A stretch of DNA of 64,000 nucleotides from Luteolibacter algae (GCF_042683045.1 NZ_JBHUIT010000017.1:248001-312000), one strand, 5' to 3'. Positions 25,396-34,202 are shown, numbered from the stretch's first letter. The notes: generated from the letters alone by a model not told the origin. Numbers and translations are program-made.

Positions 25396-26063
25396 CTACG
25401 GAATCAACTCTACCAGACAAGCCGGTTTTATCGAAAATCTGGATATTGGAAGATCATCAGATCTTTGCAAAACAGCTGCGAAGACTCATCGATGGTGAGG
25501 AGAATATGGAGTGTTCCTATCATTTTTCTTCACCTGACGAGTTTTTTGAAAAGCTGCGTTATACGACAGATTGCCCGGATGTTTTGCTTCTGGATCTGGG
25601 GCTCCCCCGTATGGATGGCTTGGAAGTCTTGGTGAAAGTCCGTAAGGAGCTACCAGATCTCAAGGTGCTCATTTTATCTTCGTTTGATGACCGGGAACGT
25701 GTTTACCGGGCTATCTGCAATGGAGCTTCCGGGTATCTTTTGAAAACGGCGGATCCTGATGAGATTATCCATGGCATCCAGGAGGTGATCCACGGTGCTG
25801 CTGCTTTGAGCAGTGCCATCGCTACGATGATTCTTACAGGCTTTTCAAAACACGGTCCGGTTGAAGAGTTTGAGCCGCTGACCGCGCGGGAAGAAGAGGT
25901 TTTGAAATCATTGGTAAAAGGTTTCACGAAAAAGGAGATTGCCGATGAGCTTTCCATCTCGGCTCACACGGTGGATATGCACCTGCGATCCGTTTACCGG
26001 AAGTTACATGTCCGTTCACAGACTGAGGCTGTGTCCAAAGCGCTCAGGCAAGGGATCGTTTAG
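25392..26063 (+). CDS. NarL/FixJ-family response regulator
   Basis: A 223-residue regulator: receiver domain about 15-130 with acidic pair Glu20-Asp21 and phospho-acceptor Asp68 in LLLDLGLPRMDG; LuxR-type helix-turn-helix about 155-215 (PLTAREEEVLKSLVKGFTKKEIADELSISAHTVDMHLRSV, given here as two joined motifs). It is the cognate partner of the preceding kinase: its ATG overlaps the kinase stop (ATGA). It should activate or repress target promoters after phosphorylation; the targets are not evident, though the TPR and CstA genes follow. Confidence 0.92.
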   Translation: MTTESTLPDKPVLSKIWILEDHQIFAKQLRRLIDGEENMECSYHFSSPDEFFEKLRYTTDCPDVLLLDLGLPRMDGLEVLVKVRKELPDLKVLILSSFDDRERVYRAICNGASGYLLKTADPDEIIHGIQEVIHGAAALSSAIATMILTGFSKHGPVEEFEPLTAREEEVLKSLVKGFTKKEIADELSISAHTVDMHLRSVYRKLHVRSQTEAVSKALRQGIV

Positions 26064-26129
26064 TGAAATGCAGCTATGCGATATGCGGTTGGATTGATCG
26101 GTGGCAATACATACAGACCTGGAGTCCGG

Positions 26130-27470
26130 ATGCGATATGAGTTCCTGATAGTCCTGGGAGCTGCCCTCACCACTCCATTGGCTGCGGATAGTCTGCTGAG
26201 CTTCACGCTGGGAGCTTTGGAAAAACATAGGGGGAACCAGGAGAAAGCCTCAGAGCATCTCCATGAGGCCTATCGTCAGGAGCCGACCTCACTGCCCCTC
26301 GCCAGAATCGAAATTCAGCGACATCTTTCGAGTGGCGATAAGATAGCCGCCAAAAAAATCTATCGGGAAATGATCAATGCTTTTCCGGAGGATTATGCCA
26401 TTCAGATGGAATACGGTGATTTCCTCGGTGGTATTAGCCGGGGCGAGAGCGCCGACACGACCCTTCAAAAGGAAGTCTACACGAAGTTGCTGAAGAAACT
26501 GCCAGGTGACTATGTTGTGTTGGAAAGGCTCGTTCGTCTGGCCCGGGAACATGAGAATGATGATGAGGCCAGAATTCTTCTGGAGCAGTTGAACACAGAA
26601 AGCCCTGAAGCTACCCGGTTCTATATAACCACGACGAAAAGCCTTTATGATAGCCGTGATGCTCGTGCCGCTGATCGGATCAATAAATGCTTTGAAAAAG
26701 CACTCGATTCCAATCCCGAGTGGGCGGAGGTTGCGCGTGCGGCAAGTGATCATTTCAGGAGCATTGGACGACTCGATTTGGCAATCTCTGTCCTACAGAA
26801 GCATGTCGCTTCGGTTCCCTCATCGCTGGATCTCAAAATAAGATTGGGGATTTTGTTGTTGGAAGCAGGAAACGATCGAGAAGCAGTAGAAGTCCTGAAC
26901 GGGGTATTGTCCGTTCATCCCAAGAAAACCCTGGCACACCAGGTCTTGGCAAAGCACTTCAGGCAACAAAATGAGCTGGATTTAAGCAGATATCATTCGG
27001 CGGAGTTGCTGAAGCTCCGCGGGGGAAGTCCGGAGGAGTTCTTGGAACTATCCGAGGAATTTATCGAGGGTAGTGATTACCGCTCTGCGCGACTCTTGCT
27101 TGAGAAGGCGGTATTTGATCACGAAAAGGACATCCGCTTGTTGACGAAACTGGCCATTGCAACCTTGAACGATCCGGAGACGAAAGCTGATGCGGATCGT
27201 CTTTTTCGGCAGGTCGAGGCTCTTGCCGGCGATATCGATCAGTCCGATCCCGTATATGTGTTGGAAGCTGCCAAACGCTTGATGGAAATGGGAGAGACAC
27301 GGCAGGCAGAGGAAAAGTTGAAAGAAGCGATCCGCACATTTCCTAAATCCGCACGTAAGGAAACGGCCGGGGCATTGCGCGCTTTAGCCGAGATCTGGCT
27401 GACCGAGGGGCGGAACGAAGCCGCAGCCCGGGCATTGATCAAACGAGCTACGGCTTTGGAAAAAGACTAG
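26130..27470 (+). CDS. Secreted TPR-repeat protein
   Basis: I use the ATG at 26130: GGAG lies 5 bases before it, a rare clear Shine-Dalgarno in this window, and MRYEFLIVLGAALTTPLAA is a signal peptide. An in-frame ATG at 26076 would add 18 residues. The 446-residue protein is built from about ten tetratricopeptide-like helix pairs (for example LDLAISVLQKHVASVPSSLDL, DREAVEVLNGVLSVHPKK, TRQAEEKLKEAIRTFPKSA). Such proteins are scaffolds. It starts 66 bases after the response regulator and may belong to the same transcript. Confidence 0.8.
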   Translation: MRYEFLIVLGAALTTPLAADSLLSFTLGALEKHRGNQEKASEHLHEAYRQEPTSLPLARIEIQRHLSSGDKIAAKKIYREMINAFPEDYAIQMEYGDFLGGISRGESADTTLQKEVYTKLLKKLPGDYVVLERLVRLAREHENDDEARILLEQLNTESPEATRFYITTTKSLYDSRDARAADRINKCFEKALDSNPEWAEVARAASDHFRSIGRLDLAISVLQKHVASVPSSLDLKIRLGILLLEAGNDREAVEVLNGVLSVHPKKTLAHQVLAKHFRQQNELDLSRYHSAELLKLRGGSPEEFLELSEEFIEGSDYRSARLLLEKAVFDHEKDIRLLTKLAIATLNDPETKADADRLFRQVEALAGDIDQSDPVYVLEAAKRLMEMGETRQAEEKLKEAIRTFPKSARKETAGALRALAEIWLTEGRNEAAARALIKRATALEKD

Positions 27471-27471
27471 A

Positions 27472-29322
27472 CTAAATCTGGCGTTCTAGCTCACCCCGCA
27501 CTTTTGGCCATACGCGGACGGCTTCGACAATCATCCAGATCTCGATGAGAAGCGTGATGATTCCAAACCCACCAAGAAACCAATCTCCTTCGCCTATCCA
27601 CGATTGTGTTTTGCCCAAAGCTTGGAAGAAAAGCTGATAGCTTAATGCCCAGGCAGGAAGTATTAGCATAAAGATTGCGGGAACAGCCACGAACCAGAGG
27701 CGCATATTTCTTCTTCGCATCCAGAACAGGATTACAATGAATGCGAGCCCTCCCAATAGTTGATTGATCGCTCCGAATAGGGGCCAGAGGATCAGGCCTC
27801 CTTCTCCGGCAGTGCTCCATGTCCAGGGAATCCCTTTTCGCGGTGCAATCGCCAAAATAAACGCGACAAAGATGGCGAAAAGTGTCGCGCCATGACGGTT
27901 GGAAAGCCACGTCAGCGGATTCAGGGTTAATCCGACATGCGGGTGGGGAGCCGTTTCCGGTTTGTGTTTTACTAAAGTAGCGGCGACTTCCTGGATGACA
28001 TAACGCTGGAGACGGCACGCCGTATCCATTGTGGTGGCAGCGAAGGAAGCGACTAAAACTCCGACCAATGCTGTGGCCGCTCCAGCGGAAATTCCCAAGG
28101 AGGTAATAAAGTTCGATCCACCCTGAACAAAGGCGCCAAGAGCACCTTTTTCCGCAGCCGCCCAAGTTGCGTAGCGTGAGTTCCAAGCTGCCAAGCCCGT
28201 TAAAGTCTCTCCATCCGGACTTTTTACTCCTAGTCCGATCCCCGCCACACAGGCAAGAATTACGATTACGGCAAGAAAACCTTCGGCGAGCATGGACCCG
28301 TAGCCAACACTCTGGGCGTCGGTTTCACACGACAGCTGTTTGGAAGTCGTTCCCGAGGAGACGAGACAGTGAAAACCCGATATAGCTCCGCAGGCGATGG
28401 TGATGAACAGAAACGGGAACATCATAGGAAGCGATGACAGATGGCCGGTGTCCACCACGGGAGCGACGATCTCCAGCTGGGCGCGGCCATCCGGAATTGG
28501 CACCCCGACCAATGCCGCCACCACCAAGCCGGCCACCAGCAATCCTAGTGCAGTGAGCAATTGCAGGGAATTGATGAAGTCACGAGGCTGCAGTAGGAGC
28601 CAGACAGGCATTACGGAAGCAGCATAGGAATATAATAAAAGGAATATCACCCAGCCAATCAGCGGCCATTGGCTGAACCACAAGTTTACGGAATGGAGAA
28701 ACCCCGTGTCTCCGTAGAAAACACTGAGATACATCAGAGTTAAGGAAATGAGCGATGGAATGAGTAACTTTGCTCCCTTCTTGTGAAGAAAGGCTCCAAT
28801 GACCATTGCCAAAGGGATTTGAAAAAGGCATGGGAAAATGGACGAGGGAAATGCAGTGAATACCCTAGCGATCACCAGTCCGAAGATCGCCAGAACCATC
28901 GTCAGAGCTAAAAAGAGGATCGCTAGAAAAAGCAAACGTGCACGCGGATGAACCACACGGCCGGCTATATCTCCAACGGTTTGACCTTTGTTCCGTAAGG
29001 AAACCACCAGTGATCCCAAATCATGAACCGCACCTATGAAAATTGAGCCGAAAATTACCCACAGTAAAGCTGGCAGCCAGCCCCACATTACCGCCAAGGC
29101 TGGTCCGACTATCGGTCCTGTGCCTGCTATCGATGTGAAGTGGTGTCCGAAAACCACCGATTTTGGCGTGGGAACAAAATCTGTCCCGTCGTTTTCCGAT
29201 ACAGAGGGCACAATCGCTTTTGAATCCAGCTTGAAGAGTTTCGTCGAGAGCCAGCGCCCGTAGGTATGGTAAGCGATCAAGTAGGCGACGAATGAGCCAA
29301 TTGCGATCAATAGGGTTTGCAT
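27472..29322 (-). CDS. cstA: CstA family peptide/pyruvate transporter (carbon starvation protein)
   Basis: I start it at the ATG at 29322 (MQTLLIAIGSFVAYLIAYHTYG), giving 616 residues; the frame is open to 29394. It has about 16 TM helices and the CstA signatures GHHFTSIAGTGPIVGPALAVMWGW, IFIGAVHDLGSLVVSLRNKGQTVG, GFHCLVSSGTTSKQL and LWPLFGAINQLLGGLA (each quoted in part). CstA proteins import peptides or pyruvate under carbon limitation. The stop is one base from the convergent TPR stop, and no terminator is visible between them. Confidence 0.95.
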   Translation of the reverse strand: MQTLLIAIGSFVAYLIAYHTYGRWLSTKLFKLDSKAIVPSVSENDGTDFVPTPKSVVFGHHFTSIAGTGPIVGPALAVMWGWLPALLWVIFGSIFIGAVHDLGSLVVSLRNKGQTVGDIAGRVVHPRARLLFLAILFLALTMVLAIFGLVIARVFTAFPSSIFPCLFQIPLAMVIGAFLHKKGAKLLIPSLISLTLMYLSVFYGDTGFLHSVNLWFSQWPLIGWVIFLLLYSYAASVMPVWLLLQPRDFINSLQLLTALGLLVAGLVVAALVGVPIPDGRAQLEIVAPVVDTGHLSSLPMMFPFLFITIACGAISGFHCLVSSGTTSKQLSCETDAQSVGYGSMLAEGFLAVIVILACVAGIGLGVKSPDGETLTGLAAWNSRYATWAAAEKGALGAFVQGGSNFITSLGISAGAATALVGVLVASFAATTMDTACRLQRYVIQEVAATLVKHKPETAPHPHVGLTLNPLTWLSNRHGATLFAIFVAFILAIAPRKGIPWTWSTAGEGGLILWPLFGAINQLLGGLAFIVILFWMRRRNMRLWFVAVPAIFMLILPAWALSYQLFFQALGKTQSWIGEGDWFLGGFGIITLLIEIWMIVEAVRVWPKVRGELERQI

Positions 29323-29424
29323 GAGACGAAGAGAAAAACTGACTGACGCAGTTATGAGAAGCATATTCTCGTTTGCGCCGCAGGAGGCCTGCAAATTTTA
29401 ATTCAGCTTTTTGTCGTTTTTTAC

Positions 29425-29454
29425 TTGCCAAAAATTGATCTCTCAGACAAGAAT
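29425..29454 (+). promoter_or_regulatory. Putative promoter of tRNA-Tyr
   Basis: TTGCCA (29425-29430) and AAGAAT (29449-29454) are 18 bases apart and match the sigma-70 boxes in 5 and 4 of 6 positions. The tRNA begins 22 bases after the second box, a sensible distance. The -10 box is weak, so this is tentative. Confidence 0.4.
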
Positions 29455-29476
29455 CTCGGCCCGCACAAGCGGCACC

Positions 29477-29562
29477 GGGTAGGTGGTCGAGTGGTTAAAG
29501 GCGGCAGACTGTAAATCTGCTCACGAAAGTGTACGCTGGTTCGAATCCAGCCCTGCCCACCA
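29477..29562 (+). tRNA. tRNA-Tyr (GTA)
   Basis: An 86-nt class II tRNA. The acceptor GGGTAGG (29477-29483) pairs with CCTGCCC (29552-29558) with one G-T wobble. The anticodon stem GCAGA/TCTGC holds the loop CTGTAAA with anticodon GTA at 29511-29513. A long variable arm (about 13 nt) and the T arm GCTGG-TTCGAAT-CCAGC follow. CCA is encoded at 29560-29562. A long variable arm and GTA anticodon are diagnostic of bacterial tRNA-Tyr. Confidence 0.97.
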
Positions 29563-29588
29563 TCATTTTGATGGTCTTAATCGACCGG

Positions 29589-29632
29589 AAAGCGCTGTAA
29601 TCTTCAATAGGTTGGTTACAGCGCTTTTTTTT
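29589..29632 (+). terminator. Rho-independent terminator after tRNA-Tyr
   Basis: A perfect 11-bp stem (AAGCGCTGTAA with TTACAGCGCTT, 29590-29626) with a 15-nt loop and a run of T to 29632. It ends the tRNA transcript 27 bases past the CCA. Confidence 0.9.
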
Positions 29633-29732
29633 GCTCATGATATCACGAGCAAAGAATTTCCCTTTTCGAAAGATCTCTTGATGTCTTCCAAAAAAACGAG
29701 AGGCTTCGAAAGCGATTCAGTCGGATTGAAAT

Positions 29733-30350
29733 ATGACTTTTCTTGCGATAATCACGTTGGCTGTGGTGATGCTGGCTCTAGCGGCTTTACCGAGCGCTAG
29801 TGTTGCTCTGGTCATTACAAGGTCGGCCTCTTTGGGAGTGGGAAATGGTGCCGCCGTAGCCTTCGGTATTGTTCTGGGGGATCTTGTCTTCGTAGCTTTG
29901 GCCATGCTCGGAATGAACGTATTGGCTGAAACCATGGGAGCATTCTTTGCCATTATCCGATACATTGGCGGATTCTATCTGATTTGGCTCGGGGCCGGGC
30001 TGCTACTTACGAAAGGAAAGATTGTATTGAAACGAGAGGATTCCGCCGGACCGAGATTACTCACAAGCTTCCTAGCCGGACTGTTTTTGACCCTGGGAGA
30101 TGCGAAGGCGATTTTATTTTACGCCAGTCTTTTCCCGATATTTGTCGATATGAATCAGCTTACGGGAACCGCAATATTTTGGATATTTTCGGTAACGATT
30201 CTGACTGTGGGTGGTGTGAAGATGTTCTATGCATTTGCTGCAAGTCGGATCGTTTCCCGGTTCCAAAATAGAAGAGCCCAAAAGTATTCGCGTATCGCCT
30301 CCGGAACCATCATGGTGGGGACAGGCGTGTATCTAATTGCAAAAGTATAG
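29733..30350 (+). CDS. LysE/RhtB family amino-acid exporter
   Basis: A 205-residue inner-membrane protein with six hydrophobic segments. It fits the LysE family: ALPSASVALVITRSASLGVGNGAAVAFGIVLGD near the N-terminus (two joined segments), YIGGFYLIWLGAGLL, FLAGLFLTLGDAKAILFYASLFP and the last TM GTIMVGTGVYLI. The family exports amino acids or small metabolites with protons; the substrate cannot be read from sequence. It stands between tRNA-Tyr and murI, 120 bases before the murI start chosen here. Confidence 0.9.
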   Translation: MTFLAIITLAVVMLALAALPSASVALVITRSASLGVGNGAAVAFGIVLGDLVFVALAMLGMNVLAETMGAFFAIIRYIGGFYLIWLGAGLLLTKGKIVLKREDSAGPRLLTSFLAGLFLTLGDAKAILFYASLFPIFVDMNQLTGTAIFWIFSVTILTVGGVKMFYAFAASRIVSRFQNRRAQKYSRIASGTIMVGTGVYLIAKV

Positions 30351-30470
30351 CTACTTGCGTGGGGATACTAGGGTTTCCGAAAAGAAGTGGTCGAAAGACG
30401 AATCCTGAAAGCCGTATTTTCGCTGGTTTTGGTGATTGATGAAAGCGGCTGGATCGAAAGAATCTGCGGC

Positions 30471-31289
30471 GTGAAGGAAGCAGCGTTGGGATTTTTTGAT
30501 TCTGGAGTGGGTGGTCTAACGGTCGTTCGGGCCGTGCAGGATCTATTGCCCAGAGAGAACGTAATCTACTTGGGCGATACTGCCCGGTTACCATACGGCT
30601 CAAAAAGTCCCGAGACGATCCGGCAATTCTCCGATGAAGATGTAGGCTTTCTACTTGGAAAAGGGGTGAAGGCGATTGTGGTGGCCTGTAACACCGCAAC
30701 GGCGCACGCCTTGCCGATGCTTCAGCAGAAGTATCGTGTTCCTATTCTGGGCGTTATAGAGCCTGGTGTGGAAGCTGCATTGGCGGATGGGGAAGCCGAG
30801 AGGGTGGGAATTATTGCCACACGGGGCACGATTGGCTCCCATGCCTATCAACATGCACTGGCTACGAGGAAAACCGGCTTGATGATTCATGGTGTGGCAA
30901 CTCCCTTGCTTGTACCACTGATTGAAGAAGGATGGATTACAGAATCTGTGACGAAAGAAATTTTGTCAAAATACCTGGAGCCTTTGATGGCAAAAGGGAT
31001 TGATACGTTGATGCTGGCATGCACCCATTACCCGTTGCTTGTGCCCGTTTTGAAGGAGATCCTGCCGACAGAGGTGAGGTTGGTGGATTCTGCGACGACG
31101 TGTGCGGAGCACCTGCAGAAGATGCTGATCGATATGGAGTTGCTCAGTGAGAGAAATGAAGAAGGTGACTTGGAAATCTATCTGACGGACCTATCCGAAC
31201 AGTTTGAGGACCTGGCCCGTCGATTCTTGAGCCGTGCACCCGGCAGAGTGCGTAGAGCGGTTTTGGGAGAGATTCCGATATCCGGATGA
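30471..31289 (+). CDS. murI: Glutamate racemase
   Basis: MurI makes D-glutamate for peptidoglycan. Motifs are GFFDSGVGGLTV, YLGDTARLPYGSKS, VVACNTATAHAL with the first catalytic Cys, GVIEPGVEAAL, and MLACTHYPLLVP with the second Cys. I start it at the GTG at 30471, giving 272 residues with the family N-terminus; another GTG at 30387 would add 28 residues of unusual sequence. The C-terminal tail after about residue 240 is slightly longer than average. It converges with the small PEP-CTERM gene 3 bases away. Confidence 0.94.
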   Translation: MKEAALGFFDSGVGGLTVVRAVQDLLPRENVIYLGDTARLPYGSKSPETIRQFSDEDVGFLLGKGVKAIVVACNTATAHALPMLQQKYRVPILGVIEPGVEAALADGEAERVGIIATRGTIGSHAYQHALATRKTGLMIHGVATPLLVPLIEEGWITESVTKEILSKYLEPLMAKGIDTLMLACTHYPLLVPVLKEILPTEVRLVDSATTCAEHLQKMLIDMELLSERNEEGDLEIYLTDLSEQFEDLARRFLSRAPGRVRRAVLGEIPISG

Positions 31290-31292
31290 TCT

Positions 31293-31526
31293 CTATTTTC
31301 TGCGGCGCAGTAGTAAAAATGCACCGAGCGTGCCAAGTAAAGCGGCAGAGGGCTCCGGGATGTTTGTGAAGATATCCGGATCGATCCGGGGCTCCGCAAT
31401 TTTCGCGGGCGCCAGCTCGTCTGGTTCGGGAAGGATGATCGGGCAATTTTGCTTTTCAGCAAAAGCATGGCCACCCAAATTTAGCAAACATGCCAAAATG
31501 ACTGGAGAGAGCAGGGGAGCTTTCAT
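31293..31526 (-). CDS. Very small PEP-CTERM tagged protein
   Basis: A 77-residue protein made of a signal peptide (about 1-23, ending AFA), a proline-rich mature segment of about 32 residues (NCPIILPEPDELAPAKIAEP), and a PEP-CTERM sorting signal: IPEPS, a hydrophobic helix, then LLRRRK. Exosortase recognises this tag and processes the protein at the membrane. Once processed it would leave only about 30 residues. No exosortase is in the window. It is leftward and apparently single. Confidence 0.75.
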   Translation of the reverse strand: MKAPLLSPVILACLLNLGGHAFAEKQNCPIILPEPDELAPAKIAEPRIDPDIFTNIPEPSAALLGTLGAFLLLRRRK

Positions 31527-31648
31527 GATTCAACAAAGGGGGAGAAGCTTCCAATCAGAAATGGGTTCTTTTTTGTAAGCGACTGATAATAAGTTGATTC
31601 AGATGGTGTTAGATAGAGATTTCTTTTGAAAATTTTGCGGAAAGATTT

Positions 31649-32560
31649 TCAGGATATCGAGGCGTTCTCGAGCCATGGCTGGAAATCGATTGGCGGGGGA
31701 GACATGAAACTCATTTTTTCCGCTGAGACCGGATGATCGAAGGAGAGTTTCCACGCATGGAGCAGAAGGCGTGGAGTCGGAAGCGAATGTTTTTTTCCGT
31801 AGATAGGATCGCCGAGAATTGATGTGCCTTTGTGATGAAGGTGGACACGGATCTGGTGGGTGCGGCCAGTATGCAGATGGCAAAGAACCAAGGCGGTTTG
31901 AGTAGCGATGTCCTTGTATAGAATTTCGTAGTCCGTGATTGCGGTTTTTCCTCCCGGAGGATTTACCACTGCCATCTTTTGTCGGTTGACCGGATGGCGG
32001 CCAATATGGGTGAAAATGGTGTCTTTCTCCGGTTTTGGTAAGCCATGGGTGACTGCGAGGTAGAGTTTTTCCATGGTGGACCGCTCGGAAAATTGTGTCA
32101 CGAGGCCCTGGTGTGCGGGATCTGTCTTGGCGACGACGAGGCAACCTGAGGTATCCTTATCAAGGCGGTGAACGATCCCTGGGCGCTCGACGCCGCCGAT
32201 TCTGGAGAGTTGCCCTTTGCAGTGATGGAGTAGGGCGTTGACAAGGGTCCCATCGGGATTGCCGGGAGCGGGATGGACCACGACACCATGGTCTTTGTTC
32301 AATACCAGAATGTGTTCATCCTCATAGATAATATTCAGCGGAATATCCTGCGGCTGTGCCTGGGCAGGAACCGCCTCGGGGATTGCGATGGAAATCTGAT
32401 CTCCTGCTTTAATAGTGTCCCGCGGTTTTGCGGGCTTTTCATTGAGGAGGATGTATTGCTCCCGGATTAATGTCTGGATGCGGGAGCGTGATAGTTCCGA
32501 GAGGTGGGAAGCTAGGAAAGCATCGAGCCGGTCGTGCTTTTCGGAAACGTGGATATGCAT
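31649..32560 (-). CDS. rluD: RluA/RluD-family rRNA pseudouridine synthase
   Basis: A 303-residue enzyme that isomerises uridines in rRNA. An S4 domain (about 5-60; RLDAFLASHLSELSRSRIQ) is followed by the RluA catalytic domain with VVVHPAPGNPDGTLVNALLHH, GGVERPGIVHRLDKDTSG (catalytic Asp in HRLDKDTSG) and TGRTHQIRVHLHHKGTSILGDPIYG, quoted in parts. S4 plus this order is the RluD pattern (23S helix 69), though related RluC enzymes cannot be excluded. It lies 63 bases downstream of the ParA-partner gene. Confidence 0.93.
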   Translation of the reverse strand: MHIHVSEKHDRLDAFLASHLSELSRSRIQTLIREQYILLNEKPAKPRDTIKAGDQISIAIPEAVPAQAQPQDIPLNIIYEDEHILVLNKDHGVVVHPAPGNPDGTLVNALLHHCKGQLSRIGGVERPGIVHRLDKDTSGCLVVAKTDPAHQGLVTQFSERSTMEKLYLAVTHGLPKPEKDTIFTHIGRHPVNRQKMAVVNPPGGKTAITDYEILYKDIATQTALVLCHLHTGRTHQIRVHLHHKGTSILGDPIYGKKHSLPTPRLLLHAWKLSFDHPVSAEKMSFMSPPPIDFQPWLENASIS

Positions 32561-32623
32561 GTTGGAGGGAACGAGGCTCGAAGATCAGATGAAATATATG
32601 AGCCTATGGGACGGAAGGATTTT

Positions 32624-33283
32624 TTAGGTTGGAGATGCGGTCTGAAGCAGAACTTCCGTGATTGTTTGCACGTGGCTGGGCGGTAGGGATTCCGGGACGA
32701 GGCTGCCCAGAACGATTCTGCCGTAGGGGGTCTCGCAGGGAATGACTTCCAGAATGGACGCCGGACCGATTTTTACATGGATGTTCCCTGAACCGCGGGA
32801 AGCAAGCGCGAGATTCCGCGCCATAAAGTGAAGGCGGCCGTGACCACTTTCATCAAAAATGACTTTGCCGTCCCGATCCAGAATGAAGATATCTCGGGCG
32901 GAAAAGTTTTTTGCCAGCCAATCGCGGAAAATTCGGATGCGTTCCAGGAAGCGGGATTGTGATGGCGCAGCCGGTAAAGGTGCCGGTGCTCCAGGCTGGG
33001 GTGATTTCTCCTGGCTTGATTCCGTGCGATCAGAGGCGGGTGGCGCACTGGCGGGCGGCGAAGCCTCAGCTTCGGACTTCTCCTCTTCAACCTCTGTATC
33101 CCGTAGCGAGGGCGGGCTTTCCTGGTCCCGAGCCACTGCGGCTTCCGGTTTGATAAAACCAATGAAGTCGGCATCGAAGCCGGGATCCGCCGCCGTCAGC
33201 CTGGCAGGAGCTACAGGGCGTAGGAGCTGCTCCGCCAAATGCCGGACTTCTGAGGGGTCAAGCCATGGATTGATCGGGTCCAT
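32624..33283 (-). CDS. Unknown protein with proline-rich linker, co-encoded with ParA
   Basis: A 219-residue protein of no recognised family. Residues 1-55 look helical (DPSEVRHLAEQLLRPV). A disordered Pro/Ala/Ser/Glu linker runs about 55-108. The C-terminal 105 residues form an alpha/beta domain (DIFILDRDGKVIFDES, ASILEVIPCETPYGRIVLG) whose pattern resembles the roadblock/LC7 fold; this is inference. Its start overlaps the ParA stop by one base (TGATG), so the two are translationally coupled. It probably links the ParA ATPase to a cargo. No ParB-like DNA-binding motif is seen. Confidence 0.62.
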   Translation of the reverse strand: MDPINPWLDPSEVRHLAEQLLRPVAPARLTAADPGFDADFIGFIKPEAAVARDQESPPSLRDTEVEEEKSEAEASPPASAPPASDRTESSQEKSPQPGAPAPLPAAPSQSRFLERIRIFRDWLAKNFSARDIFILDRDGKVIFDESGHGRLHFMARNLALASRGSGNIHVKIGPASILEVIPCETPYGRIVLGSLVPESLPPSHVQTITEVLLQTASPT

Positions 33284-34077
33284 CAGTGTGATTGAAACGA
33301 TGAGTTTTGCCTGGATTTCTTGAGCTTGGCCTGGATTTCGGCGCGTAGGGAATCGAAAATGATTTCTGCTCCTTTTCCTTCTTCCAGAATACCGACGGGT
33401 AAGCCTTTTGCGCTGGCGCGGACGTAGACTTCATCGCGCAAGATCGGGGTATTGAAGAGCATTTCCGCGGGGAGCAACTGGCGCAATGCATTTGCAGCCT
33501 CCGTGCTTTCCGCCAAATTCTGCTGGAGCATTGTGAGGCATACTCCCAGGACATTGAGCCGCGGATTGATGATCCGAAGTCGGTTCAGTCCTTCCAGGAG
33601 CTTGGGAACCGAACGAATGCCCAGAGGTTCTGCTTGCTGAGGGATGATCAATGCGTCAGCGGATGCGATGATGTCGTTGGTAACCCCAAACAGCCCGGCG
33701 GCGGTATCAATCAGACAGACATCGAATCGGCGGGCTGCCACATTTCTGAGAAACGCGCGGACACGGGCGAGGTGGGAGCCTGAAGAGCCATTCCCGGCTT
33801 CGTAGTCACTTGCCTGACCGGCAGCCACCAATGAAAAGGTTTCCAGACGGGTGGGGACGACAAGACGGTCCATTGGAATACCGGGATCTGCGAGAAAATC
33901 ATAGAAGCCGGAGAGCAATCTGGATTGGCGCGTGAGGGACAGGCCTACCGAGCCCTGGGGATCCGCATCTACGAGCAGGGTGTTATAGCCCGCGCGAGCG
34001 AACGCGTGGGCAAGGTTGATGGAGAGTGTGGTTTTACCCACACCGCCTTTTTGGCTGGAGATTGCGATGCTGATCAC
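33283..34077 (-). CDS. ParA-family ATPase (orphan, no ParB)
   Basis: A 264-residue deviant Walker A ATPase starting ISIAISSQKGGVGKTTLSINLAHAF, given here in part; the signature Lys in KGGVGKTT is present. VDADPQGS, VCLIDTAAGLFGVTNDII (Walker B) and the helix VSLTMLQQN-type region follow. I use the GTG at 34077 so that the protein begins at the first strand; a GTG at 34119 would add 14 residues. Such ATPases position chromosomes, plasmids or large complexes on the nucleoid. With no parB or parS, cargo positioning (as in McdA or ParC systems) is more likely than chromosome partition. Confidence 0.88.
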   Translation of the reverse strand: MISIAISSQKGGVGKTTLSINLAHAFARAGYNTLLVDADPQGSVGLSLTRQSRLLSGFYDFLADPGIPMDRLVVPTRLETFSLVAAGQASDYEAGNGSSGSHLARVRAFLRNVAARRFDVCLIDTAAGLFGVTNDIIASADALIIPQQAEPLGIRSVPKLLEGLNRLRIINPRLNVLGVCLTMLQQNLAESTEAANALRQLLPAEMLFNTPILRDEVYVRASAKGLPVGILEEGKGAEIIFDSLRAEIQAKLKKSRQNSSFQSH

Positions 34078-34202
34078 GCTTGAGAGAAAAGATTTGTTGG
34101 CGGAGGTTAGCTGTGCCACTCCATTTCGGAAGTCTTTTCTTCCATCTTGGCAGCAGCTGGATTTTCCTCGATAAGAAGTCAGTGTTAAGGGAGGTTATCT
34201 GA

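Noticed and set aside
29477..29632. tRNA-Tyr as an integration (att) site for a mobile element
   Set aside because: No integrase or repeated tRNA 3' end is visible on either side within the window.
34077..34202. Origin of replication at the ParA locus
   Set aside because: No ParB, DnaA-box cluster, gidA or dnaN is visible nearby.
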